Shown here one piece after another: positions 18,312 to 26,767 of a stretch of DNA of 64,000 nucleotides. Position 1 is the stretch's first letter. Each line of letters opens with the position of its first letter. The notes beneath the pieces are model-generated. The model saw only the letters and a list, made by a program, of their open reading frames with translations. It did not search any database and was not told the origin of the DNA. Origin of the DNA: Chitinophaga silvatica. GTDB taxonomy: Bacteria; Bacteroidota; Bacteroidia; Chitinophagales; Chitinophagaceae. The stretch is taken from positions 372,001 to 436,000 of the forward strand of contig NZ_QPMM01000007.1 of the NCBI RefSeq assembly GCF_003419895.1, written 5' to 3'. The translations under genes and the position numbers were made by a program.

Positions 18312-19607
18312 ATGGCGTTTTTACTTGTTGTTATTTGTATTGCAATGCTCATTGTATTGCTAACCTGGGCAAAGCTAAATGCTTTCGTAGCATTTCTCAT
18401 TGTTTCGCTGTTCGCGGGTATTATACTTGGTATGCCGGTAAATTATATTCCGCTTGCTATTCAAAAAGGAATAGGCGACACCGTTAGTGGGTTGCTGGGC
18501 ATTATTATATTAGGGGCGATGTTGGGCAAACTGGTTGCCGAAAGTGGGGCTGCCAGACAAATTGCAGATACGCTTATGAAGGCATTTGGCCCCCGTTATG
18601 TTCAATGGGCTTTACTTTTAGCCGGTTTTATAATTGGTATCCCATTATTTTATGGAGTTGGTTTTGTGTTGATGATCCCATTGATTTTTTCTGTGGTTTA
18701 TCAATATAAACTACCGGCTGTATATATTGGTTTACCAACACTGGCTGCCCTCTCTGTTACACATGGATTTTTGCCACCACACCCTTCGCCAACTGCATTG
18801 GTTACTCAGTTTGGGGCCAATATGGGGCATACTCTCCTGTTAGGTTTTATAGTAGCAATTCCTACTCTCCTGATAGCCGGACCATTATTCTCGCGTTATT
18901 TGAAAAATATTCCGGCAGCACCATCAACTATGTTTAGCCATGCGGCATCTTCAAAACCATTACCGGGAAAAGGATTGAGTTTTCTGACTGCGTTGCTGCC
19001 CGTAATCTTATTAATGCTGACAACCACTTTTTCGCACTTTGGACAACAGCCATGGTTACACTTGGTTAGCGACCCTACTATTATTATGCTATTTTGTTTG
19101 CTGGTTGCTACCTTTACACTTGGAATACTTCAGCAAAGTAAGGTGAAAGAAGTAATGAGTACCTATGGAGATGCTATAAAAGATGTTGCAGGAATATTAT
19201 TAATTATTGCCGGAGCGGGAGCCCTCAAACAAATACTGGCTGATGCCGGTGTTAGCGCTGCTATTGCCAAAGCCATGCAATCATGGAATATTTCGGCATT
19301 AGTATTAGGCTGGTTGGCGGCAGCCGTCATTCGGGCATGTGTAGGGTCGGCTACCATAGCCGGACTTACAGCAGCGGGAATGATTGCTCCTTTAATGATT
19401 CAGCAACAGGTAAACCCTAACTTAATGGTCTTGTCAGTAGGGGCAGGCAGCCTGATGTTTTCGCATGTAAATGATGCAGGATTCTGGATGTTTAAAGAAT
19501 ACTTTAACTTAAGTATCAAGCATACCTTGCTTTCCTGGTCAGTGATGGAAACAATTGTAGGAGTAGTGGGGTTGTTAGGAGTATTAGTATTGGAAAAAAT
19601 AATTTAA
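18312..19607 (+). CDS. GntP-family permease
   Basis: A 431-residue inner-membrane protein with about 12 hydrophobic segments. Features of the gluconate:H+ symporter family are visible: GIILGMPVNYIPLAIQKGIGDTVSGLLGIIILGAMLGKLVAESGAARQIA at the N-terminus, HGFLPPHPSPTAL in the middle and FSHVNDAGFWMFKEYFN near the C-terminus. GntP proteins import sugar acids such as gluconate. It starts 3 bp after the GH20 gene. In this operon it should import the product released by the hexosaminidase or a derived acid; the real ligand is not readable. Confidence 0.92.
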   Translation: MAFLLVVICIAMLIVLLTWAKLNAFVAFLIVSLFAGIILGMPVNYIPLAIQKGIGDTVSGLLGIIILGAMLGKLVAESGAARQIADTLMKAFGPRYVQWALLLAGFIIGIPLFYGVGFVLMIPLIFSVVYQYKLPAVYIGLPTLAALSVTHGFLPPHPSPTALVTQFGANMGHTLLLGFIVAIPTLLIAGPLFSRYLKNIPAAPSTMFSHAASSKPLPGKGLSFLTALLPVILLMLTTTFSHFGQQPWLHLVSDPTIIMLFCLLVATFTLGILQQSKVKEVMSTYGDAIKDVAGILLIIAGAGALKQILADAGVSAAIAKAMQSWNISALVLGWLAAAVIRACVGSATIAGLTAAGMIAPLMIQQQVNPNLMVLSVGAGSLMFSHVNDAGFWMFKEYFNLSIKHTLLSWSVMETIVGVVGLLGVLVLEKII

Positions 19608-19634
19608 ATCATACAATAAGCAAAAAAGTAAGCT

Positions 19635-20105
19635 ATGCAAAACAACAATGCAGAAGAGAAATTTGCGGCACTGGGATTAACACTACCACCAGCACCAGCA
19701 CCATTAGGGGTATACAAACCATTTCTGATCGATGGAAAATATTTATACCTCTCAGGTCACGGTCCTGTTCAGAATGATAAGTCACTGATTATCGGACGCA
19801 TTGGTGAGGCAATGAACATGGAGGAAGGTAAATTGGCAGCACGTCAGGTGGGGCTAACAATGTTATCTACTATTCAAACTCACCTGGGAAGTTTAAATAA
19901 GGTAAAAAGGGTTATTAAAGTTTTGGGAATGGTAAATTGTACCCCCGATTTCGAAAGACATCCTTTCGTGATTAACGGCTGTAGTGAGCTATTTGCTGCT
20001 GTCTGGGGTGAAGAAAACGGAATAGGAGTAAGAAGTGCAGTTGGATTTGGCTCTTTACCTGATAATATTCCGGTAGAAATAGAAGCAATGTTCGAACTAT
20101 ACTAG
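19635..20105 (+). CDS. RidA-family (YjgF/UK114) protein
   Basis: A 156-residue protein of the RidA family: LYLSGHGPVQ, EEGKLAARQVGLTMLSTIQTHLGSLNKVKRVIKVLGMVN and VRSAVGFGSLPDNIPVEIEAMFEL, the last holding the conserved arginine that binds carboxylates. RidA enzymes hydrolyse reactive enamine/imine intermediates made by PLP-dependent dehydratases. It is about 25 residues longer than E. coli RidA, typical of the subfamily found beside GntP permeases and M19 dipeptidases. No PLP enzyme is encoded in this operon. Confidence 0.92.
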   Translation: MQNNNAEEKFAALGLTLPPAPAPLGVYKPFLIDGKYLYLSGHGPVQNDKSLIIGRIGEAMNMEEGKLAARQVGLTMLSTIQTHLGSLNKVKRVIKVLGMVNCTPDFERHPFVINGCSELFAAVWGEENGIGVRSAVGFGSLPDNIPVEIEAMFELY

Positions 20106-20117
20106 TTATTTTATTAA

Positions 20118-20162
20118 TTTGATCCTTTGTTGGGATAATGAATTTCCTGGCAAAGGATCAAA
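20118..20162 (+). promoter_or_regulatory. Intercistronic hairpin between RidA and kinase genes
   Basis: TTTGATCCTTTG (20118-20129) pairs perfectly with CAAAGGATCAAA (20151-20162) around a 21-nt loop. The flanking ACTAGT copies (20101-20106, 20162-20167) can extend the stem after an internal loop. No T-run follows, so an RNA-processing or partial attenuation site is more likely than a full terminator. Confidence 0.5.
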
Positions 20163-20185
20163 CTAGTAACTTTTAAATAACCAGT

Positions 20186-21220
20186 ATGCCAGCAGAAAGT
20201 AGGAGAAACAACAACGTAATTGCTTTTGGGGAATTTTTGTTACGCCTGCAGAGTAATGCAGGTAAAAGATTCCTGCAAACAGATGGTTATACTGCATACT
20301 ATGCAGGTGCAGAGGCAAATGTATGTGTATTATTATCTCGTCTGGGAATTAATACTGCTTATGTTACCCGTGTTCCTGACAACGATGTGGCACAGGCCGG
20401 AATAATGCAGCTCAGAGCTCAGGGCGTAAGTGTTGATCATATTTTATATGGTGGTGATAAACTGGGTGTTTATTTCACAGAAGCCGGAAATGCAGTAAGA
20501 CCTTCAAGAGTGATCTACGATCGTGCAGGTACTTCCTATGCGTCCTTACAGCCAGGAATGATTAACTGGTCTTCACTCTTCCAACAATATGGTTGTTTCC
20601 ATTGGTCTGGTATAGCAGCAGCCGTAAGTGCCTCCGCTGCTGATGTTTGTAAAGAAGCATTACATGCTGCAATGGATGCTGGTATCACTATTTCTTCCGA
20701 CTTTAATTACCGTTCCAGTTTATGGACCTATGGGAAACATCCTTCTGTTGTAATGCCAGAACTGCTGCAATACAGCGAAATTACCGTGGCCGATCTGGAT
20801 GCTGCTTCAATTTATTTCGGAATCGATATACCCGTCACTCTACCTCAGGAACAGAAATTTGAACTGGTTTATTCCAAACTAAAGCAAAGAATGCCCCGAT
20901 TGAAAACACTGGGAATGAGTTTTCGTTCTGTTAGAAACGGCCAGTTATGGTATAATGCCGCTTTAGCACATAACGATGAACTATTTTTTGCAGAAGGTTT
21001 TCCTTTAACAGTGGTTACAGACCAGATAGGAGCAGGGGATGCTTTCACTGCCGGGGTGTTGTATGGGCAGCTAAATAAGCTCTCACCTCAATATACTATC
21101 GACTTTGCAGTAGCCTGTGGAATGATCAAACAAAGTATTCCGGGTGACTGGGCATTAGTTGATTTGGAAGAAATTACTGAATTAATGAAAAACGGACCTT
21201 CGGGTAGAATAATACGTTAA
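20186..21220 (+). CDS. PfkB-family sugar kinase (2-keto-3-deoxygluconate kinase-like)
   Basis: A 344-residue ribokinase-fold protein: N-terminal GEFLLRLQ, GAEANVCVLLSRLG substrate-side motif and the C-terminal DQIGAGDAFTAGVLYG with the catalytic aspartate of the GAGD motif. The overall pattern is closest to KDG kinases (KdgK), which phosphorylate 2-keto-3-deoxy sugar acids with ATP. Its product may be the inducer sensed by the DeoR regulator. It lies in the operon before the dipeptidase, 10 bp from that gene's ATG. Confidence 0.87.
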   Translation: MPAESRRNNNVIAFGEFLLRLQSNAGKRFLQTDGYTAYYAGAEANVCVLLSRLGINTAYVTRVPDNDVAQAGIMQLRAQGVSVDHILYGGDKLGVYFTEAGNAVRPSRVIYDRAGTSYASLQPGMINWSSLFQQYGCFHWSGIAAAVSASAADVCKEALHAAMDAGITISSDFNYRSSLWTYGKHPSVVMPELLQYSEITVADLDAASIYFGIDIPVTLPQEQKFELVYSKLKQRMPRLKTLGMSFRSVRNGQLWYNAALAHNDELFFAEGFPLTVVTDQIGAGDAFTAGVLYGQLNKLSPQYTIDFAVACGMIKQSIPGDWALVDLEEITELMKNGPSGRIIR

Positions 21221-21230
21221 ATTGGAAAAC

Positions 21231-22301
21231 ATGATCTTTACTATAGATGCACACCTCGATCTGAGCATGAATGCCATGGAATGGAACAGGAACCTCCGGC
21301 TTCCTGTTAAGGAAATACGTGAGCGTGAGGCCGGGCAAACCGATAAGCCAGACAGATGTAAAGGTGTTGTATCACTACCGGCTCTTAGAGAAGGAAATAT
21401 TGGTATTGTGGTAGCTACACAAATCGGAAGATTTGTTGCTCCCGATAACCCGCTTCCCGGTTGGTTTTCTCCGGAACAGGCATGGGCGCAGACTCAAGGT
21501 CAGCTGGCCTGGTACAAAGCGATGGAAGATGCCGGAGAAATGAAAATGATCCGCTCTGCTGCTGATCTGGATGCCCATCTGGCTTTATGGAATAATGGAG
21601 CTCCTAACGAAAATAAACCTATTGGTTATATTCTCAGCCTGGAAGGGGCAGATTCAATAGTGGATCTCAGCTACCTCGAAAAAGCATACAATAATGGACT
21701 GAGGGCCATCGGTCCTGCCCACTATGGCCCTGGGCGCTATGCAAATGGTACTGATGCCACCGGGCATTTAAATGATCTGGGTAAGGCCCTGTTAAAGGAG
21801 ATGGAACGTTTGAATATAATTCTTGATGCCACCCATTTATGCGATGATGCCTTCTGGGATGCAATGGAACTATTTAACGGAACTGTTTGGGCCAGTCATA
21901 ATAATTGTCGTACACTGGTAGATCATAATCGCCAGTTTAGTGACGATATGATTAAAGCCCTGATTGCAAAAGGCGCTGTTATTGGAGGCGCAATGGATGC
22001 CTGGATGATGGTTCCTGGTTGGGTAAGAGGACAATCTACTCCCCGTGCTATGAATTGTAACCTCGAAAAAGTAATTGATCATATGGATCATATCTGCCAG
22101 ATTGCCGGTAACACTTTACATATAGGCCTAGGAACCGACCTGGATGGCGCATTTGGTAAGGAACAATGCCCGTACGACCTCGAAACAATTGCAGACCTTC
22201 AGTTAATGCCAGCCTTATTTGAAAAAAGAGGGTATAGCAAAACCGATATAGAAAACATTATGCACGGCAACTGGTTGCGGATATTCCGCTCTGCCTTGTA
22301 G
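21231..22301 (+). CDS. M19 (renal-dipeptidase type) membrane dipeptidase family protein
   Basis: A 356-residue zinc peptidase of family M19. Metal-ligand motifs are visible: DAHLD at residues 6-10, EGADSI (bridging glutamate), DATHLCDDAFWDAM, SHNNCR and GLGTDLDG. M19 enzymes split dipeptides, including ones with a C-terminal D-amino acid such as D-Ala-D-Ala or L-Ala-D-Glu. No signal peptide is present, so it acts in the cytoplasm. ATG at 21231 is chosen over TTG at 21222. Being last in a hexosaminidase operon, it hints at muropeptide-type or N-acyl-amino-acid substrates (inference). Confidence 0.92.
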   Translation: MIFTIDAHLDLSMNAMEWNRNLRLPVKEIREREAGQTDKPDRCKGVVSLPALREGNIGIVVATQIGRFVAPDNPLPGWFSPEQAWAQTQGQLAWYKAMEDAGEMKMIRSAADLDAHLALWNNGAPNENKPIGYILSLEGADSIVDLSYLEKAYNNGLRAIGPAHYGPGRYANGTDATGHLNDLGKALLKEMERLNIILDATHLCDDAFWDAMELFNGTVWASHNNCRTLVDHNRQFSDDMIKALIAKGAVIGGAMDAWMMVPGWVRGQSTPRAMNCNLEKVIDHMDHICQIAGNTLHIGLGTDLDGAFGKEQCPYDLETIADLQLMPALFEKRGYSKTDIENIMHGNWLRIFRSAL

Positions 22302-22320
22302 CTCGCAGGCTCGCTGTTTC

Positions 22321-22445
22321 ACGCAGAGAAGCAGAGATTAATATTAAGAATTAAGGATTGATGTGGATGTTTTTTGTTTTTATCTTAAAAAATATAGACA
22401 TCAATCCTTATGTTTCTCCAAAAAACTTAGCGCATTTGCGAGAAA
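22321..22445. repeat. Dispersed palindromic repeat, copy 1
   Basis: Bases 22322-22349 match the reverse complement of 55743-55770 with one mismatch and share GCAGAGATTAATATTAAGAA with 55663-55682. Inside, TAAGGATTGATGT (22352-22364) pairs with ACATCAATCCTTA (22398-22410). It has the form of a small non-coding palindromic element and may also serve as terminator of the operon ending at 22301. Confidence 0.55.
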
Positions 22446-22487
22446 AAATAGCTTTGCCGGCAGTCTTTTCTTTTATATTTTGCGGCC

Positions 22488-23468
22488 ATGAATTTTCTTG
22501 AAGTAGATCACATCAGCAAAGAACAGCACGGCGGTTATATTCTAAAGGATGTAAGCTTTACCCAACAGCAGTTTCAAAAATTGGTAATTGCTGGGGAAAC
22601 CGGATCAGGTAAGAGTACACTGATGAAAATCGCCGGTGGTATGGCCCAGGCAGATTCAGGAACAGTTATGTTTGAAGGAAAAAGAGTGAAAGGAGCTTTG
22701 GAAGTATTAATCCCTGGTCATCCCGGCACCGCTTATTTATCCCAGCATTTCGAGTTACGCAATAACTACAGAGTAGAAGAAATTCTGTCATATGCCAATA
22801 AACTTACCGATGAATCTGCACAGGAAGTATTTGATGTTTGCAGAATTACACATCTGCTGAAAAGAAAAACTGATCAACTGTCAGGAGGCGAGAAGCAAAG
22901 AATTGCAATGGCCAGACTGCTGATCGGGGCACCAAAGCTTTTTTTACTCGATGAACCATATTCCAATCTCGATATGATTCACAAGAGTATCCTCAAAAAT
23001 GTGATTCAGGATATCGGAGATAAATTAGGAATTACCTGTATGCTAGTCTCTCATGATCCGCAGGATATTTTACCCTGGGCAGATGTAGTGCTAATAATGA
23101 AAGACGGCACAATTGTTCAGCAGGGATCACCTTACGAAATTTATAATCAACCTGTCAATGAATACGTAGGCGGCCTATTGGGTAAATATAATCTGCTTAC
23201 TCCTCAGCAGGCATCCTGTTTTAAGGATCTACCCGGGCTGCAATTCGAGAAGAGCTTATTTATCAGACCAGAGGATCTGTCTATTAGCAAGGCCAGAAAA
23301 GAAATTGTAAAAGGTAAAGTTGTTGAATCTTTATATTATGGTAGCTACTATGATATTACTGTAAAAGTAGAAAACACTTTTCTCGTTGTCAGATCATCAG
23401 ATGGTGGTCTTAAACCTGGTGCCTCAGTGAATATTGCTGTCAACATATCCAAAGTTTGGTATTTATAA
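22488..23468 (+). CDS. Orphan ABC transporter ATP-binding protein with TOBE-like C-terminus
   Basis: A 326-residue ATPase: Walker A GETGSGKST, Q-loop at LSQHFE, signature LSGGEKQR, Walker B LFLLDEP and H-loop VSHDP. A C-terminal region of about 90 residues (SLFIRPEDLSISK, GKVVESLYYGSYYDITVKVE) looks like the TOBE domain of PotA/FbpC importers. No permease or binding protein is encoded nearby, so its partners must lie elsewhere. The start is supported by the usual FLEVDHISK beginning. Confidence 0.9.
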   Translation: MNFLEVDHISKEQHGGYILKDVSFTQQQFQKLVIAGETGSGKSTLMKIAGGMAQADSGTVMFEGKRVKGALEVLIPGHPGTAYLSQHFELRNNYRVEEILSYANKLTDESAQEVFDVCRITHLLKRKTDQLSGGEKQRIAMARLLIGAPKLFLLDEPYSNLDMIHKSILKNVIQDIGDKLGITCMLVSHDPQDILPWADVVLIMKDGTIVQQGSPYEIYNQPVNEYVGGLLGKYNLLTPQQASCFKDLPGLQFEKSLFIRPEDLSISKARKEIVKGKVVESLYYGSYYDITVKVENTFLVVRSSDGGLKPGASVNIAVNISKVWYL

Positions 23469-23526
23469 TAAAAGAATAGCATAGCACGGGATTTTTTTCT
23501 ATCTTTTTCGGCTAAACCGAGAATTG

Positions 23527-24207
23527 ATGAAAGGAATTTTGACATTTATGTGTTGTCTGCTGGTAACAGGGTCCTTTGCGCAAACTTATCCGCGTTTTGA
23601 GGAAGACATTCGTACAATTCGTAACTACGATAAAATCTACGCTGCTCCAAATAAGCCTATTTTATTTATTGGTAGTTCCTCCATTCGGAAATGGGACGAT
23701 CTGGAACGTAACTTTGCTTCGTATGTAGTATTGAACAGAGGTTTTGGAGGTGCAGTTACGGAAGATGTCATCCATTATGCGGATGATATCATCTTTCCAT
23801 ATAATCCCAGGCAAATAGTAATTTATGTTGGTGAAAATGATTTGGTGGAAGAAACAGCAACAGCCGACACCATCTTTAACAGGTTTAAAGTCTTATATAC
23901 AATAATTCGTGAAAAGTTACCAGCAATCCCTATTGTTTATATCTCAATTAAACCTAGTCCAAGCAGGGCTACTTTTTTTGAGAAAGCCAAAGCCGCTAAT
24001 CTGCTTATCAGTGATTATTTGAAAACTCAGCAACGTGTTGTGTTTGTTGATATTTACCCTAAGATGCTGGATAAAAACGGTAATCCCCGCACCGAACTAT
24101 TCCTGCAAGATATGTTGCATATGAATAAGTCGGGTTATGCTATCTGGGAAAAAGCAATCAAGCCTTATTTATTAAAGAGGCAAAAGGTATTTCTTCCCGA
24201 AATGTAA
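23527..24207 (+). CDS. Secreted SGNH/GDSL hydrolase
   Basis: A 226-residue exported esterase-fold protein. After a signal peptide (ending VTGSFAQT) it shows block I as FIGSSSIRKWDD, where serine is the nucleophile, a glycine block in LNRGFGGAVTEDVIHY, the asparagine block VGENDL and the C-terminal DMLHMNKSGYAIW with the catalytic Asp/His pair. It is similar to PAF-acetylhydrolase-like members that deacetylate carbohydrates or lipids. The ATG at 23527 follows a TTG at 23524. Confidence 0.9.
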   Translation: MKGILTFMCCLLVTGSFAQTYPRFEEDIRTIRNYDKIYAAPNKPILFIGSSSIRKWDDLERNFASYVVLNRGFGGAVTEDVIHYADDIIFPYNPRQIVIYVGENDLVEETATADTIFNRFKVLYTIIREKLPAIPIVYISIKPSPSRATFFEKAKAANLLISDYLKTQQRVVFVDIYPKMLDKNGNPRTELFLQDMLHMNKSGYAIWEKAIKPYLLKRQKVFLPEM

Positions 24208-24245
24208 AAAAAAGTATCTTGCCAGATAATTAAGTCATTTTACTC

Positions 24246-24698
24246 ATGATAATCGACACTCTCCAGAATGCTCAGTTATATTATAAGTTAGGTATTCGTT
24301 TTATGAAAGCTTTCGAGTTTTTAGCGCAGAAAGATTTAAAAACGATGCCTAAAGGGAAATACGAAATAGATGAACACATATTTGCCATGGTGAATGAGTA
24401 TGATACCGTTCCTACCGATAATGAGCAAATGGAAGCGCACAAAAAATATATAGATGTACAGTATATTGTAAGTGGTTCTGAATTGATCGGCCATGATTTT
24501 CTACAGGATAAAGTACCTTCAAAGGCTTATGATGCTACTGCAGATTATCAGTTGTTTGCTGAAACTCCTATGTTTTTCTCACGTCTGGAAGAAGGAATGT
24601 TTGCTATCTTTTTCCCGACAGATCTGCATATGCCAAATATAATGGTAAGTAAACCAATGCCTGTAAGGAAAGTAGTGATCAAAATAGCAGTTGATTGA
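24246..24698 (+). CDS. YhcH/YjgK/YiaL family protein
   Basis: A 150-residue cupin-like protein of the DUF386 family: GKYEIDEHIFAMVNEYDTVP, HKKYIDVQYIVSGSE and FAIFFPTDLHMPNIMV match the family core with its metal-binding His/Glu residues. E. coli members are linked to sialic acid and other sugar pathways, possibly as anomerases. It is 38 bp downstream of the SGNH gene in the same direction. Confidence 0.9.
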   Translation: MIIDTLQNAQLYYKLGIRFMKAFEFLAQKDLKTMPKGKYEIDEHIFAMVNEYDTVPTDNEQMEAHKKYIDVQYIVSGSELIGHDFLQDKVPSKAYDATADYQLFAETPMFFSRLEEGMFAIFFPTDLHMPNIMVSKPMPVRKVVIKIAVD

Positions 24699-24752
24699 TA
24701 AAGTAGAGAACAGATCTGGTAGATTCCACCAATTATGAAATAGCTACTGCCA

Positions 24753-25355
24753 ATGAACAGTGAACAACAAATGGGCGACCTGTTGCCCAATCTGGATGTT
24801 GATAGCCAGTTATGGAACCTGGTGCGCGGCAACGAACAGGAGGCACTTGTTAAATTATACGAAAAACTCTATTTACACCTGGTAAACTATGGCATCCGTA
24901 TTTCAAATGATGTTGAAATTACAAAGGATGCTATCAATGATCTGTTCCTGGAGTTATGGGATAACAGACATAAACTCCCTGAAGTAGGTAATGTAAAGTC
25001 CTATTTGTTTACCTACCTGCGTCGTAAGATCCTGGCGGGTATCCGGTTATCCAAAAAACATAATGAAGCAGCCGGCAAACTGGCCGAAACGGCGGATACA
25101 CATCAATGGTCGTATGAAGATTATATTGTTGCTATTCAAACTTCTGATGAAATAAGGCAAAAGATCAGTCGTGCGATGGCCAACCTGACACCCCGCCAGA
25201 AAGAGTTGATTCAGCTCCGTTATTTCGATGGCCTTAGTATGGAAGAATTAAGCTTACGTACCGGCATTGCTCCCAAAACTGCATATAATACCCTTGCCAG
25301 TGCGCTTAAAAGCTTGTCTGTAGAGCTTATAGTACTCCTTCTCCTGATTCGCTAA
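24753..25355 (+). CDS. ECF-type RNA polymerase sigma factor (FecI-like)
   Basis: A 200-residue sigma-70 family factor of the Bacteroidota FecI-like class: region 2 around ALVKLYEKLYLHLVNYGIRISNDVEITKDAINDLFLELWDNR, and region 4 at LTPRQKELIQLRYFDGLSMEELSLRTGIAPKTAYNTLASALKSL. It is followed by the FecR anti-sigma factor, a STN-type SusC and SusD, the standard trans-envelope signalling layout in which substrate binding at SusC frees the sigma factor. It should drive transcription of the 26.8-34 kb operon. Confidence 0.93.
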   Translation: MNSEQQMGDLLPNLDVDSQLWNLVRGNEQEALVKLYEKLYLHLVNYGIRISNDVEITKDAINDLFLELWDNRHKLPEVGNVKSYLFTYLRRKILAGIRLSKKHNEAAGKLAETADTHQWSYEDYIVAIQTSDEIRQKISRAMANLTPRQKELIQLRYFDGLSMEELSLRTGIAPKTAYNTLASALKSLSVELIVLLLLIR

Positions 25356-25409
25356 AAAAAAGTTTGCTTTTTTTTGGGAATAATCCTCACCTTTTTACAC
25401 TATTAAGTA

Positions 25410-26600
25410 ATGAACCTGGAATTTAACAAGGCGGAAGACTTTTTATTGGATGATTCCTTTCTCCGGTATTGTACCAGAGCAGACCATTCTGCAATACAAT
25501 ATTGGGAGAGCTGGATTCTTGCAAATCCTGAGAAGAAAGTGGTCTTTAATAAGGCCCGGGAATTGTTTCTGCTGATCAATGGCCAGCAAGGGCAATTGGA
25601 TGCTGCTGTTAATGACTTCAGGGTATTGTTGCAGGAGCATGTAAACCCGCATACTCCCCGTAGGATTGTCTGGTATCGCTGGGCTGCCGCAGCTGCCATA
25701 TTGGTATTGGCCGGTGCAGGAACCTGGTATACCGTACTAACTAAAAGGCATACCGAAAAGAGCGAAAGTGAGATGATGGCTAAAGCAGATGTAATGCCTG
25801 GTTCCCAAAAAGCCCAATTGGTGCTTGGAGATGGAACTACAATTGAGCTCGACTCCCTAAAAAAACAATCTTTGAAAGAAGACGACGGTACACGTATCGA
25901 TAAAGGAGAAGGTAAGCTGGTTTATGATGCTACCAGGAAGACCGGAGATGCAGTAGTATTCAACACACTAACAACTCCGAGAGGCGGCGAATATCAGTTG
26001 GTATTACCTGATGGTAGTATGGTTTGGTTGAATGCGGCTTCCTCTTTGCGCTTTCCAACAAGGTTTACCGGTAACGAACGTACGGTTTATCTAACCGGTG
26101 AAGCTTATTTTGAAGTAGCAGCTGAGGCCACTCAACCCTTCAAGGTGCAGTTGGAGAATGGGGCAAAAATTGCGGTGCTGGGCACTTCATTTAATATAAT
26201 GGCTTATAGTGATGAAAAGGAGATTAATACAACCTTGGTAACCGGAAAGGTAAAGGTTTCAACTGCAAAAGGGAACAGCGTTTTGTTAACACCGGCCCAA
26301 CAGGCAGTTTTACAAAGAAGCAACAGTGAACTGGCAGTCACTCCTGCCGATATAGATAAAACAATAGCTTGGAAATCTGGCTTGTTCGAATTTGATGACG
26401 ATGATATTTCATTGGTAATGCGGCAGCTGGCACGTTGGTACGATGTGGATGTGAAATTCACCGGACCCATACCAGATAAGCATTATACTGGATCTATCAG
26501 GAAGCAATCCACGTTATCTCAGACGTTACGGATCCTTAAAACGGCTGGGATACAATATAAAATTGAAGGAAAACAAATTGTCGTAGAAGTAAAACAATAA
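25410..26600 (+). CDS. FecR-family anti-sigma factor
   Basis: A 396-residue inner-membrane regulator: cytoplasmic N-terminal region, one membrane helix (WAAAAAILVLAGAGTWY, about residues 90-106), then the periplasmic FecR domain (TPRGGEYQLVLPDGSMVWLNAASSLRFPTRF, RTVYLTGEAYFEVA, VLGTSFNIMAY) and a C-terminal DUF4974-type secretin-like domain (DVDVKFTGPIPDKHYTGSI). It receives the signal from the STN domain of the SusC protein and holds or releases the sigma factor encoded 54 bp upstream. Confidence 0.94.
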   Translation: MNLEFNKAEDFLLDDSFLRYCTRADHSAIQYWESWILANPEKKVVFNKARELFLLINGQQGQLDAAVNDFRVLLQEHVNPHTPRRIVWYRWAAAAAILVLAGAGTWYTVLTKRHTEKSESEMMAKADVMPGSQKAQLVLGDGTTIELDSLKKQSLKEDDGTRIDKGEGKLVYDATRKTGDAVVFNTLTTPRGGEYQLVLPDGSMVWLNAASSLRFPTRFTGNERTVYLTGEAYFEVAAEATQPFKVQLENGAKIAVLGTSFNIMAYSDEKEINTTLVTGKVKVSTAKGNSVLLTPAQQAVLQRSNSELAVTPADIDKTIAWKSGLFEFDDDDISLVMRQLARWYDVDVKFTGPIPDKHYTGSIRKQSTLSQTLRILKTAGIQYKIEGKQIVVEVKQ

Positions 26601-26665
26601 CACCAGAAAAAACAGGAACAACAACCAAGATCTTCGTATAACAAACTGACAGACAACAACAAAAA

Positions 26666-26693
26666 AACCGGAAACGCGGCAACGTTCCCGGTT
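26666..26693 (+). promoter_or_regulatory. Leader hairpin of second SusC gene
   Basis: AACCGG pairs with CCGGTT and AACG with CGTT across one A-C mismatch, closing a CGGCAA loop. It lies 75 bp before the first possible SusC start in the 167-bp gap after FecR. No T-run follows; it may shape the mRNA leader. Confidence 0.4.
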
Positions 26694-26767
26694 CGGAATG
26701 TCTGGTGGCTACTTATGCGCTTATTTGACGTAAACAGCTAAATGCTCACCAAAAACTTAACAAATCT

